NCBI GenBank assembly: GCA_003024785.1
Contig: PUQB01000051.1
Coordinates: 1 to 64,000 of the forward strand
Direction: 5' to 3'
Length of the DNA: 64,000 nucleotides
Source: Selaginella tamariscina
Taxonomy: Eukaryota > Streptophyta > Lycopodiopsida > Selaginellales > Selaginellaceae
The position numbers were made by a program, and so were the translations under genes. The first letter of the stretch is position 1. Each line of letters opens with the position of its first letter. Below are positions 46,602-57,830 of the stretch, piece by piece. The notes beneath the pieces were generated by a model that ran no database searches, was not told where the DNA came from, and saw only the letters and a list, made by a program, of their open reading frames with translations.

Positions 46602-47692
46602 AGATTATTATGTCTTATATGTACAATAATATTATTTTTATTATTTTTTAAATAATATTCAATACAAATAATGGAAAATAAATATTAAATATTAAATAAT
46701 AAAAAAGTTTAACACTGTAAATGGATGTTTAAATAACAAGTAAAGATAAAATATTAAATAATTTTCCAACCTGCCGAAACCACGGTTCTAAATATTCTAA
46801 GAAAAAGAGTTAAATAATATTAAATAAGAAAAAGGTCGGATTTATAAATTGTTTGAAATGGACAGATATGTTCGTGTAATATCTTATTTTAACATCAATG
46901 CACACACACCAAAGACAAATATAATATGTACTACATACACAATATGTACATAATGTCCGTTTTCAGTTGTAGATCTGGGAGCACACGCACACTGGACCAT
47001 AGTAACTTTGTACAAGCTGAAGATCTCCATAGTACACAGCAGTCAACTGCTACTGAATAAACACTTGCTTCACAACAACCTCTTGGCTCACAACAAGGAA
47101 ACAACAACAGTTAATCAAACTTTGAATGTTGTATATATAGAGAGTGAAAAAAGGGAAAAAAAAAAAACGAGAGAAAATAAAACATAACTAGTTTAATAAT
47201 AATGTTTTCTCACTAACAAAAAGAAAAGTATATTCTAATATTTTTTAGAATAATAGTCAACTCAGAAATTCGCAATGACTAAGAAAAAAAACACTCTTAT
47301 GGTTTCTTAATTTAGTAATTTGTTTTACTCTAATACAAATATACTTTTATTAAGCATAATCTTTCAACCTCATAATATTTGGACACACACACACATTATT
47401 AAAGAAGTAAAGTATGTTGATATGCATGAATGCTGAGTGTGTGTGAAGATTTTCTACAGGAAACTTTTAAATGTGAATTTTCTCTTTACCAAAAAATATT
47501 ATTTTATTAAAATTTAGAAAAGTGCCACACCTGTGTAATCTACGATAAAGTTACATGATGTTAATCAGTTAAAAGCTTTTGAACCATCTGAAATCTTTGT
47601 TTTTTAACTTTGAAAAGAGTTTAATACATCTAAACATTTTAGTAAATTTAAATTGATTACAGTTTTACTTTAGTAACTCTTTTTATATATGC

Positions 47693-47731
<39 letters not shown>

Positions 47732-48676
47732 GCTTATTCAGAAATAGAAATCCTCCTATATATACTATATACGATGTACATATTTTTCATAAACTCATGT
47801 AATCGTATAATAAGTATATTGTATATACTATAATATCTTTAATATAGATAATTAACTTAAAAATGTATTGATTATAATCGATGAAGAGGTCACTGTTACA
47901 ATGTTATGTAACGGATGCATCATGCATGTATGTATAATTTCCTTGAAAACAGTGAGTACTTGCGTGTTTGAGAAAATAGATGTACTAGATTACTATAGTA
48001 TCTTTAATACATATAATTAATTTAAATATGTTTTGATTATAGTTAACCTTGTTGATGTCACACCCTAAACCCTAAATTATATGCAATAAAAACAGGTCTT
48101 TATGGATGAATTCATGTAAATATAATAAAGCGATTTTTTAAAAATTATTTAACTTTTAAATTAATTAAATAGTACTAAATTAAGTAAACTATTTAACTTT
48201 TAAATTAAATAGTATTAGATTGTACATTAAATTAAATTAATGTACAGATGTATATGATGTGTATGTGAACTGTTTTAAAACGAGAAGTAACGTAAATAAA
48301 TTAATTCTATTAATATCAAAGAAGATTTTATTATATGATCATATATGAAAATAACATTAATAGATGTGAACATACGCGTGTGTGCGTAATTGTTTGAGAT
48401 ATCCCCCTAAAAATTGTTAAAATTTGTAGTTAAAATGACTTGAAATTCTTACTGATTAACATACACTCTTTTATAAATAAGCTTTCAGAAATTAATGAAG
48501 TATAAACATTCTTTTATCCTGTCAAAAAAATATACAGTTGCTAAGAAAAAGGAAATAATCTTTAATATATATTATAAATTTTATTTAAATATAAATTAGT
48601 TAAATCTTTAGCTTTTAACACCTTCTATTTGATTATCATTAATAAGCATTATTTTAGAATATACATCTATACATAC

Positions 48677-48708
<32 letters not shown>

Positions 48709-49270
48709 ATTTGATATTAAAAACACAGGAACACACACCCAATAACTTCGTCTGTAATCAGTTTCATTCATATTAATTAGCTGAAATATTAATAATAATA
48801 TTTAATCTGTATAAGTTTTCTTATATTGTATATACTATATTAACTTGAACGGTTCGCATTTAAAGTACATAGAGTACACAAGAAATAAATATTTGTTATA
48901 AGTATAATAAAATTAACTATAGTAAGTATAATTCACGTATGTTTTACGTTTAAATAAATATTTAGCTTGTACTTTGTACAGTATATATTGATAATAATAT
49001 AAACGATATTTATTAAAGGAAAAAATGGAATGTTATTATTACAATATACAATATGTATATTGGTTATATATATATATATATATATAAGCCTCTTTTGCAT
49101 TGCCTCGTCCTCTTCGAATGTCCTCTTCGTATACCCAGTTGTCAACCTGAGAATACAATGTAAGGTAAGCGTTTAACTAATATGTATGTATAAATAAAAA
49201 AATGTAATTAATTAAGAAAAGTAATTAAGGGTATGTAACCCTAATTTATGATTTAGGGTTCTTGCTGGAT
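46602..49270. other. AT-rich interval before PIG-H
   Basis: No complete gene was seen. Near 46765-46781 is a T-arm/acceptor remnant like the other tRNA-Tyr pieces (minus). Microsatellites lie at about 47700-47727 (TA) and 48683-48708 (TG). At 49085-49150 on the minus strand a short exon-like frame (NWVYEEDIRRGRGNAKEA) follows a CTCAG acceptor, but no family was recognised. Confidence 0.45.
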
Positions 49271-50297
49271 ATGGAGGACAAGCGCTTTGTGTATCAGTCT
49301 GATCCAGGGGGAAAGCTAGTTTCTAAACATAAAATGTCATTAAGAAATCAAAGAAGTGAATCCTTAAATAGGGTGCTCTTATTGATTCTTGTTATTGCTA
49401 CTACATTTTCTTATATGGCCGAGGTACATATATTTGTATGTGTATATATATATAATGTATGCATTTATACACCTATATTTATGTTTACACAGACAAAAAC
49501 ACACATAGATCTATAATTTATGTTTTTTACACACACAGAAATGTAGATACAATACACATATGTTTGGAAAGCAGCTCTTTGCTCTGCATTTACCGTTTTT
49601 AGCTGTCTTCTGCGCGGTTTTTATATGTCAAAGAGGAAGGGTCACCGAAGGTATAAGCATTTATACTTAATACTAATTGTATTTTCTTATACATATCATA
49701 TGTGAATAATATATATATATATATATATATAATATGAATATATACATATAAACAAACTGCTGTATCATTTCTGCCAGAAGCAGTTGTTATTATGCCAACA
49801 GTGGGAGTTCAACTCGAAACAAAATACAGCAGGTTCGTGCTGAGAGAGAGAGAGAGATGTATTACTGAACTAGACGTAGGTATTGGTTTGTGATAGAGTA
49901 TAATTATAATTATATGTTTACTTGTATGTATGTATCTCTCTATCTGTATGTATGTGCGTGTGCGTGTGTGTTTATCACTTAAATCTATATTATGTTATAT
50001 GCAGTGGAAGGAGCAAGTGCAAATTTATACCTATGCAAAGAATTTTAGCGGCTGTGATTAACGAAGCAGTAACACCAACTACATGTTACTTTTACCTTGC
50101 TTTGGTGCTTAAAAGCGAGCCAAAGTTAACTCTAGTTTTCAAGGTATTTAATTAATAGTGTCTTATGTAATTTCTATATTAAATAATAATAATAGTTAAT
50201 ACTGTTTTATTATTTAGTTTTTTCCCTGCAGCATTTTAGGCCGCCATTGTGCATGTTGCGGGCTGTATGGAGTGCTCTGGTGCAAGAGATCAGATAG
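49271..50297 (+). CDS. PIGH: GPI-GlcNAc transferase subunit H (PIG-H)
   Basis: Five exons: 49271-49423, 49539-49650, 49778-49832, 50005-50143 and 50232-50297. They total 525 nt and give 174 residues with all phases correct. The start is the first ATG of the open frame (MEDKRFVYQ). A hydrophobic hairpin follows (RVLLLILVIATTFSYMAE, then LFALHLPFLAVFCAVFIC). The conserved PIG-H core is EAVVIMPTVGVQLETKYSSG, then FIPMQRILAAVINEAVTP and LTLVFKHFRPP. PIG-H pairs with the catalytic PIG-A subunit on the cytosolic face of the ER in the complex that adds GlcNAc to phosphatidylinositol, the first step of GPI-anchor synthesis. The length is near that of human PIG-H (188). The exon 3 donor is GTTCGT, which is weak. 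A phosphomannose isomerase fragment follows 0.6 kb downstream. The gene appears intact. Confidence 0.9.
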
Positions 50298-50890
50298 AGC
50301 CATAATGTGTGTGTGTGTGTGTTATGTATTATGTACATTTATATCATTATTTTCAAAGATTCTATTTAGATTCAATCAAAAGTCAGTTATTAATTGTTTA
50401 TGTATAGTTAATTACATATATCTAATTTCAAGTCAATAAAGATTAGTCAAAATCTTTATTAGTTTATTAATTTAAATTTATTAATGTTTATAAAATTAAA
50501 TCTTCATTTTTCAATTTAGAATTTAACATATGAACAGTTTATAATATGTTGTTGCATATTTGGTGTTTTAATTATTACATTTAACAATTACTTTTCTTTT
50601 TCTTATATGTTGTCCATTTATAGATTAGTTCTCTTTCGAGAATATTACTTTTGGATATGCTTCAGTTATTAAGAATATACCCACTGATCTCTCTCACACA
50701 CACACTCAAGAGATGCGGCTTACCGGACAAGAGTTTAGCGTTGATTAGGATTATCTGAAACTACACTTTGACATCCATCGCTTCGTTTGTTCTTTCAGTA
50801 GTACAAAGTATATATATACATATATGTATACCTCCTTTATGGTTAATGTAGTACTATGGATGGGGGTAAAACGGGCAACAACTAAAAAGC
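50298..50890. other. Intergenic, 3' flank of PIG-H
   Basis: Non-coding. It contains a short (GT)n tract near 50306-50321. No gene was seen. Confidence 0.5.
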
Positions 50891-50891
50891 A

Positions 50892-51236
50892 GATGGATGC
50901 GTACCCATCAATCTGGGCCCTCCTTGGTAAAATCTGAAAATATACTCCTCAAGGACACACACCCTCAAGCACTGGGAGAGCGCGTTCTCAAGCGAGGGAA
51001 TGGAGATCTCCCATTCTTGTTTAAGGTGTGTATGTGTGTGTACGAGAGAGAGACTCACAACATAATTATGCAGGTTCTCTCAGTAGAGAAAGCTTTATCA
51101 ATTCAAGCTCATCCGGATAAGAAGCTAGCTGAGTACCTACACAAGAAATATCCTGCACAATCACAAACCAGAATGGCTTTCACTCTCACTGATTTTGGTG
51201 CCTTATGTGAGTTCATCAACACTCATGTAAGCAAGT
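50892..51236 (+). pseudogene. Mannose-6-phosphate isomerase fragment (two exons)
   Basis: Two exons of type-I phosphomannose isomerase are preserved. Exon a ends at 51025 (WMRTHQSGPSLVKSENILLKD..., then HPQALGERVLKR and DLPFLFK). Exon b is 51074-51236 (VLSVEKALSIQAHPDKKLAEYLHKKYP, then MAFTLTDFGALCEFI). They join in frame through GT-AG borders. QAHPDK contains a zinc-ligand histidine and the active-site lysine of the family. The enzyme makes mannose-6-phosphate from fructose-6-phosphate for GDP-mannose. Upstream N-terminal exons and all downstream exons are not found. Canonical WMGTH is changed to WMRTH. It is therefore a gene fragment. Confidence 0.85.
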
Positions 51237-52795
51237 GGGTGTGTATATATATATGTGCAATTTATAGTTCTTCCTTAGGAACAGCAGCCTTATGTGTGTA
51301 CAAGGGTGCTTGCATATTTGGTGTACACATGTTGTATAAAATGCACTTTTGGTGCAGTGCTAGCTATAGATTGATAATATTAAATCTAATTTGTTTTACA
51401 ATTAAAAAATGAAGATTTAATACCCAATTGAACAATTTTTATACTCTAAGAAAACTTCACATATAATTTGAATTATATTTAACGGGAATGTTTTATTCTC
51501 GATCACAATCAAGTTTTTATATAAAGATTAAAGCTTTACAAATTTAGATATATATGTTTTATTAAAAAGTGTATTTAAGACTGCTTTCCGGGTAATATAC
51601 ATATTACTCATAAATCAATAAAATTGAATTTAATGTAATAATTTTGATGGATAAATTGAGTTCGGTGAATAAAATATCTGTAATAAACAATAAATATATA
51701 CTTTACTTTTAATATAATGTAGTTAAACCCACATGTACACACGTGTTCAAATTTTAATATTAAGATTATCACTTTTAATTTAAAAATTAAAATCTAATTA
51801 AAACATGATATTAATATCATATTATATTATTATAATATTATAAACTATCCAATTTGACAATTAACTCTCTAATTATTCAAATTCTAACTTGATATTACTA
51901 ATACATTTTTCATTTATTTATAAGTATTGTCTCTTAAATAAAATTTAATATATTACAATAACCCTTAGGTTTTGAACCACATGTGAAACAATTTAAAACG
52001 AGAAGAATGTCATATTAAAAAAGGGACCGTCTGAATGAAGGACATTCAGCGGTGTAACAAAACAAAATTTGGAGCCATCACAAAGGTAGAATACATACAT
52101 ACATACATACATACATACGTATATATATATATATATTATATTATATATATATATATATTATATAATATAATATATATATAAAGAGAGAGAGAGAATTGTA
52201 TACGTACATTTTTATATATGTGTATATATTTCTCCCTTCATTTTGATATTTTGTTATGATTATTTTAATGATTAATTTTATGTAATGTTAATTCTTAAAG
52301 TAACGGAGGCTCGTTGTGTAATTTCTCTTAAGTGTGACCACAACATCGTATTAGGTGGTTCATGCAATGGCATTTAGTATTTTTACGTCTGTATCTCTCC
52401 TATTAAAATCATAAACATATAATTTAATGTACGAACCCTACACACATGTACCATGCAGATAGATACGTGCAGCATGTTTATTATTCAATTTTTTATTTTA
52501 TATATAGTTTGTTAATATGAATAAACATGCATATATGCATATACAGTGCATTTATAAATTCCTTATCTGATCGTGTCCACGAGTTAACATCTAGCTTTTA
52601 ATAGACAAGAATAATTAATTTCTCATACAAAATTCAAGTTTAGATATATTAAAAAACTAATGCATATTGATTAGATAATAATTTAGTAATTATAATATTT
52701 AAAGAGTACTGGATTACAAACAATTTTGCTGTTCTCATTAACTTCAGTAAAAGTTATAATTACTTCCGTTTATTGAAAATGTGACAAAAGTATTA
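51237..52795. other. AT-rich non-coding interval
   Basis: No further isomerase exons were found. An (ATAC)n tract with (TA)n continuation lies at 52090-52190. Confidence 0.5.
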
Positions 52796-52978
52796 TTAAG
52801 AATCTACCAAAATTTCAAGTAAAACCCTCTCCATTGTTGTAGTCCTGAACCACGGCTTAGGTGACAGAGGTGGTGGTGGTTGCTCATGTCTTACGGACGC
52901 ATAAATCCAATCATTCTTCACTGTGTAAGCAATTACTGCAGTTGCTACAACCGTTGCTTTGAGAAAATTCCTTACCAT
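52796..52978 (-). CDS. Unrecognised small ORF
   Basis: A 60-residue frame beginning ATG at 52978 (MVRNFLKATVVATAVIAYTV). It has one hydrophobic, possibly membrane-spanning stretch near the start, a proline cluster (QPPPPLSPKPWF) in the middle and an acidic end (LLEILVDS). No family was recognised. The ATG is followed directly by GTAAGG, which would also serve as a splice donor, so this could be an exon edge instead of a start. It may be a small membrane protein or part of a larger spliced gene. Confidence 0.3.
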   Translation of the reverse strand: MVRNFLKATVVATAVIAYTVKNDWIYASVRHEQPPPPLSPKPWFRTTTMERVLLEILVDS

Positions 52979-54148
52979 ATCTTCTACGCTCCTAACGTTC
53001 AATTGTAAACTCTATAGAATGAATGAAATAGGGTTAGGACCCACCCCATTTAAATGAGGACAAAGTACAATCCCACGGCTCAGAACCACGAGTGACTACA
53101 CGTGATCCGATGGTTAAATTCCATTTCAAATACTGCAAGGCAATCTTAAATCTTAAATGCTAATTAGTGGTTCTCACGACAGCCTAAATTCTTTCAATAG
53201 AAAAATAAGAATCCGATGGCTTATAAACTACTTAAGGGAGTTTGTTGTTGATAATTTTCCAGAGAAAATTAACTAATTTTTAGGTAATATGAGGTGCAAA
53301 TCTTAATCTCAAGCATATGTTAACTATCGTAACTACATCCAATTAAATCCTTTAGGTTTCCTACCTCACAAAACTTTAATCAATCTATCCATAATAAGGT
53401 GAAGATAAGCTCACAAAACTTTAGTAAATCTATTAAGATAAACATGCATTTCATGTAATATACTAAATATAATTACTGCAACACACACGCATATTGGATA
53501 TATACAATTGTATATGGTAATAACTTTCAGGTATAGTTAAAATGTAAGGTCAAGTTTTTAAATTTTAACTCCCCTTTTGTTTTGAAACATAAGAGTTGTA
53601 TTTTAAAAAAAAAGATATGAATAATGAATTATCTTAACCCTGTTTTATTACATGTATATGTTTTTTTATTATAACAATAAGTCCCATTTTATTTTCATTG
53701 TGGACTTTCTACAACATTTTATTTGAAATAACTCTATCTTCACAAAAACAAACTTATGTTTTTTAATATAAATATTTACATAAATTATAGTAATAATAAA
53801 TATGATTATGTAAATTAACCCATTGACACACTCAAAGTAATTGCATTAAATTTAGATCGGTGTTATGGGAGGCAACTACGGGTAAATATTGAATATTTAG
53901 AAGGCTATTTAAGGAGTATCTAATCTTATTGTGGACAATCTAATGACATCTTTCCATTATATATGTGTGTGTGAGAGAGAGAATACAAGTTTACCATATT
54001 TCTTAGGTTCCTCACATTAGTGGAGATTGTTTTCTTCAGTTTATTTATTTATTTATTTATTATTATTATTTTTGTGATAAGCAACTATTACAACAATTAA
54101 CTCGCATTACACTTTTAAAACGATCAATTGATTTAATAATTACATACC
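52979..54148. other. Non-coding interval
   Basis: AT-rich, with ATTT and ATT repeats near 54040-54070. No gene was recognised. Confidence 0.45.
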
Positions 54149-54300
54149 TTGAATCCTTCACAAGCTCCTTTTCTTTTAACCCACCAGTGCATAAATATTC
54201 ACGAATTGATTTCTGAATATTGCCATATATTACGGTCGGATGGTCATGTCTTAAACGGTCACGCCGTAGTGAGTTTTTGACGTGTCTTATACGTTGCTCT
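54149..54300 (-). CDS. Exon-like fragment of unknown gene
   Basis: An island of coding-like composition on the minus strand reading RHVKNSLRRDRLRHDHP, then GNIQKSIREYLCTGGLK and KELVKDS, ending at a consensus donor (AAG|GTATGT at 54149-54148). It is basic and likely helical. A plausible acceptor lies near 54300. No start codon, partner exons or family could be identified, so it may be one exon of a longer gene or a remnant. Confidence 0.35.
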
Positions 54301-55340
54301 TCAATGGTATATAGTCATTCACTAATGGTTGCCTCCTTTCAATGATTTTACAGTTTGAAATAAGCTCCTGGTGAAACTGTCGTACAGTTTGCCATTAAGT
54401 TTTGAGATATTGTGAATCGTTATACAATTGGGTATTAAGTTTTGAAATATTGTAACGTAATAAAGAACCAAACCGGTGCATGTAAAGCTGGTTTACACAA
54501 TCTAACCCCTCCCTTAAATACAATTAATTTTATATGCATTATAATTAAAAAGACCTGCAAGGTTAATGCATTTCATCTATATATATATATATGTGAGTTT
54601 AAATTTAAATACATGTTATTCTCTGGTTTTTAATATTTATTATTTACTTAGTTTTAATTAATTATAATTAATATAAAAGGGGGCTGGATTGTAAAATCGT
54701 TCCCATGTAATATTTATGGTCCCATATGATTTAAAATTCACATGGAATTTACTAATACTTATTAATTAATTAGTTCATCTCATGTTTGAATCTCCAAAGT
54801 CCACACTTCAAATACTTACACCTTCTATAGAAGGAACTACTCCAGTATTTCAAGTTTCAATTGGTTAATCCCATGAAGGTATAATCTGCTCATGGTGTTG
54901 GTTGAGGTCGTGAATGATGTCAATTGCCATGTTGGACTTATGACATACTTATTAACATTGTCATTATATTATACACAAGTCGATAGATAGATGTATGCTT
55001 TCAAACTTGCTTTGGTTTAGGTCCTCTTGCGCTTTGAAATTTATTTAGAAGAGTTTTAATTTATGTATGTACGTATTTAATGTCTTGTTCTATATTAATT
55101 ATGTTATTATTTGATGACATGAGAATTCTTAATTAAATTTAATTGCATATAAGGTTTTTGGATTAAATTTATATTTATACGAGTACATATATCCATAATA
55201 ATTTATTATTTATTAAGTTGTTATTATTAATATTGTAAGTTAAATATTTGATGTAATTGATATTCTTAACATAGTGAATTTATCTTTAAAATTCGTTAAT
55301 TAATATAATTATTATATTTAATATATTATTTTTAATTTAA
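54301..55340. other. Non-coding interval
   Basis: AT-rich, with no gene seen. At 54360-54450 a segment containing 'TTAAGTTTTGA(G/A)ATATTGT' is present twice. Confidence 0.45.
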
Positions 55341-55341
55341 T

Positions 55342-55500
55342 GAGTTTATTCTTAAATTAAATCTTTAACATAATTATTATTCCTAACTTAGTGAGTTTAT
55401 TTTTAAATTATATCTTTAACTTAATTATTATTCCTAACTTTTATGAATTTATTTTTATCCTTAATCTAACCTTTAACTTAATTATTATTTTTAATATAAT
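55342..55500 (+). repeat. 51-52-bp tandem repeat, three copies
   Basis: Units begin GAGTTTATT at 55342, GAGTTTATT at 55393 and GAATTTATT at 55445. Each continues with TTTAACNTAATTATTATT. It is non-coding. The sequence resembles the inverted form of the 36-bp array at 43225 in its GAGTTTAT(C/T)TTTAA core. Confidence 0.8.
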
Positions 55501-57341
55501 TAAATTTTTAATTCACTTTATAAATTTATAATAACTATCAAATTAAATTTAAAATAACTGTCTTAAAAATTTAAAAGCACTACAATAAAATTTAAAATGA
55601 TCATTAATTAGTAAATTTATAATGGGATTTAAGATGGTGTGGAATCTTAGTGACAAACACAGATAAATTAAATAAATATATTATATAAGATATTAGAAAC
55701 ATTTAAATTATTTTTGTTAACACAAGTATGATGTGATGTTATACACATACATGACTTTCACTTATAACTTTGCTCAAATTTGACATAACACACACGTATA
55801 TATAGCTTTGCATCAGCTATTTATAGATATAATATTTAAAAATTTAATTGACATGTAATTTGTCAACCTAATCGACATAAATTCCTTCATAGGTGTGTTT
55901 GTATAAAACAACACAAGTATATTTACAAGCTTTTAATCTTATAAATTAACATTTTATTTTATTATAATTCATAATTATTAAATACTTTTTGTATATTTAC
56001 ATGTATGTATATATTGATGAATTACTTAATATTATATATTATTAAAAACTAACGTATAAAATAAACATTAAATTAGACATTATTGTTAATATTTATTCTA
56101 ATTCATCATTAATTGTTTAAATATGTGTTAAATTTTTTGCTAAGTGTCTTACGCTAATCATCTTAAGACATTGATCTTAAGTGAGCCATTGCTCTTAAAT
56201 AAACTGAATATATTCTAATAAGTATATTATAGGAATATCTACATTATAACTAATATTATAAATATATATTTATATATAGTATACATTACTAGTGAATTTA
56301 AGGTAAATTTAAATATATGTAAGGAAATTTAAAATATGTATAAACATACGTATTCTTCACAAGTCTTTGGTATGTATAATTAATGTAAAAAATTAACATT
56401 ATAATCTATGATTTTGATTCCTTATAATGCAAATAGTATATATTATTAAAATGATGATTTTTATATACTGCATGCGTATGTGTGTGTGTGTCTATAAATA
56501 TCCTTGTTAATTTATTTAAATTATTTTTTAAAAACGATTCAAGTATAACATCCAAGATTTTGTAAACAATTAAAATAAATCTATGATATATTAATAACCG
56601 CAAACAAAATATAAACACAATTATATACATGTAATAAATAACTAAAGATATATATATATGTGTGTGTGTTGTGTGTGTGTGTGTGTGTGTGTACATATTT
56701 GCATTGTAAGTAATTAAAAAGTAAATCATTATATATGGACAAACTCCCTGTCTTTTAATATCTTACATATCTGTGTAAGGCAGTCTTGTCATAAAACCAA
56801 ACCAGGTTCACTGTTTTATCATTACTAGGCTAGCTGTAAAAGAAATATATTCATGAATAAAATAATCAATATTAAATATTTATTATCTGCTAAATTATTA
56901 ATTCATCCTTCAGTTATTTTCAGACTATACTTTAATTAAATATTTAGAAGATTTCTTATTACAGATCTGTATAAATTATGATAGTTAAACATGCCTAACA
57001 TATACATATACATACAAAAAATTTATTTTCTATAAACTAAATATATATATTTAAAGAAGTTTCACGATCCGTTTGCCTATGAGATCTGGATATTTACAAA
57101 ATTGATATTAGCTGTAAAAAAATCATTAATTAATAAATTCAAAAATATAATTAAATTTATTAAGTATATTCTGTATTTGAAGAATATACCAGGGGACTTA
57201 TAGAGATAGCAATGGGCTTCATTTTTGAAGGGTAAATTATATTATCAGGAGCAAAAGCAAGAAGTAAATAATTGATCACTTGCAAATCCATAAATGTAAT
57301 CACTGAGGAGCGGGAAGTCCTGTTGTTAGAAATATTTCAGA
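55501..57341. other. AT-rich non-coding interval
   Basis: Contains a (TG)n tract at about 56660-56691 and a short one at 56475-56491. No gene was seen. Confidence 0.5.
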
Positions 57342-57424
57342 TATGTGGGTCACTTCAAATAGAAGCAATAATCTATTTGAAGTATGTGGGTCACTTCAAA
57401 TAGAAGCAATAATCTATTTGAAAA
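57342..57424 (+). repeat. 41-bp perfect tandem duplication with internal hairpin
   Basis: The unit starting GTGGGTCACTTCAAATAGA occurs twice in a row, near 57344 and 57385. Inside each unit, TCAAATAGA and TCTATTTGA form a 9-bp inverted repeat around an 8-bp loop. Confidence 0.85.
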
Positions 57425-57558
57425 CAAACATATAGAGAGACCATTGGCTTTTTCATTGAGCACAAAATACTTCGTTTACATAATTATATACAAAGTGTGC
57501 TAGAGAAATTTTAAGCAAATGACGATTTTATTAATTTACTGAGATTGCACTCTCACTC

Positions 57559-57814
57559 ATGCGCTCTCTTGCTCTCCTTGCTCTCCTTGCTCTTGTATTT
57601 GCCGTCTGTACTGCAGGAGCTTGCAAGGAATGTATATTGCCAGTTGATGCCCTTTGTGCATGGTAGCTGTGCCCCAGACAACATCATTCCAGATGCTCCT
57701 TGTAACTGCAGCTGCTGTGCCACCCTACGTGTGTTGTTGTGTGCAGCATGTGCATGTCTATGCTGTATCATCTGGAGCTGCTGTGGAAGTTGCACCAAGC
57801 TTTCATGTTGTTAG
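57559..57814 (+). pseudogene. Possible secreted Cys-rich protein, frameshifted
   Basis: The ATG at 57559 opens a typical signal peptide (MRSLALLALLALVFAVCTAG) followed by ACKECILPVDALC and a stop at 57664. In a second frame, open to 57814, the sequence continues with a very Cys-rich tail (CNCSCC, CAACACLCC, CCGSC, ending SCC). The two parts read as one small secreted Cys-rich protein if one frame change near 57640-57665 is allowed. There is no intron-sized space, so a frameshift is the simplest explanation. No family was assigned. Confidence 0.4.
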
Positions 57815-57830
57815 CTGCAGCCACCGCTGA

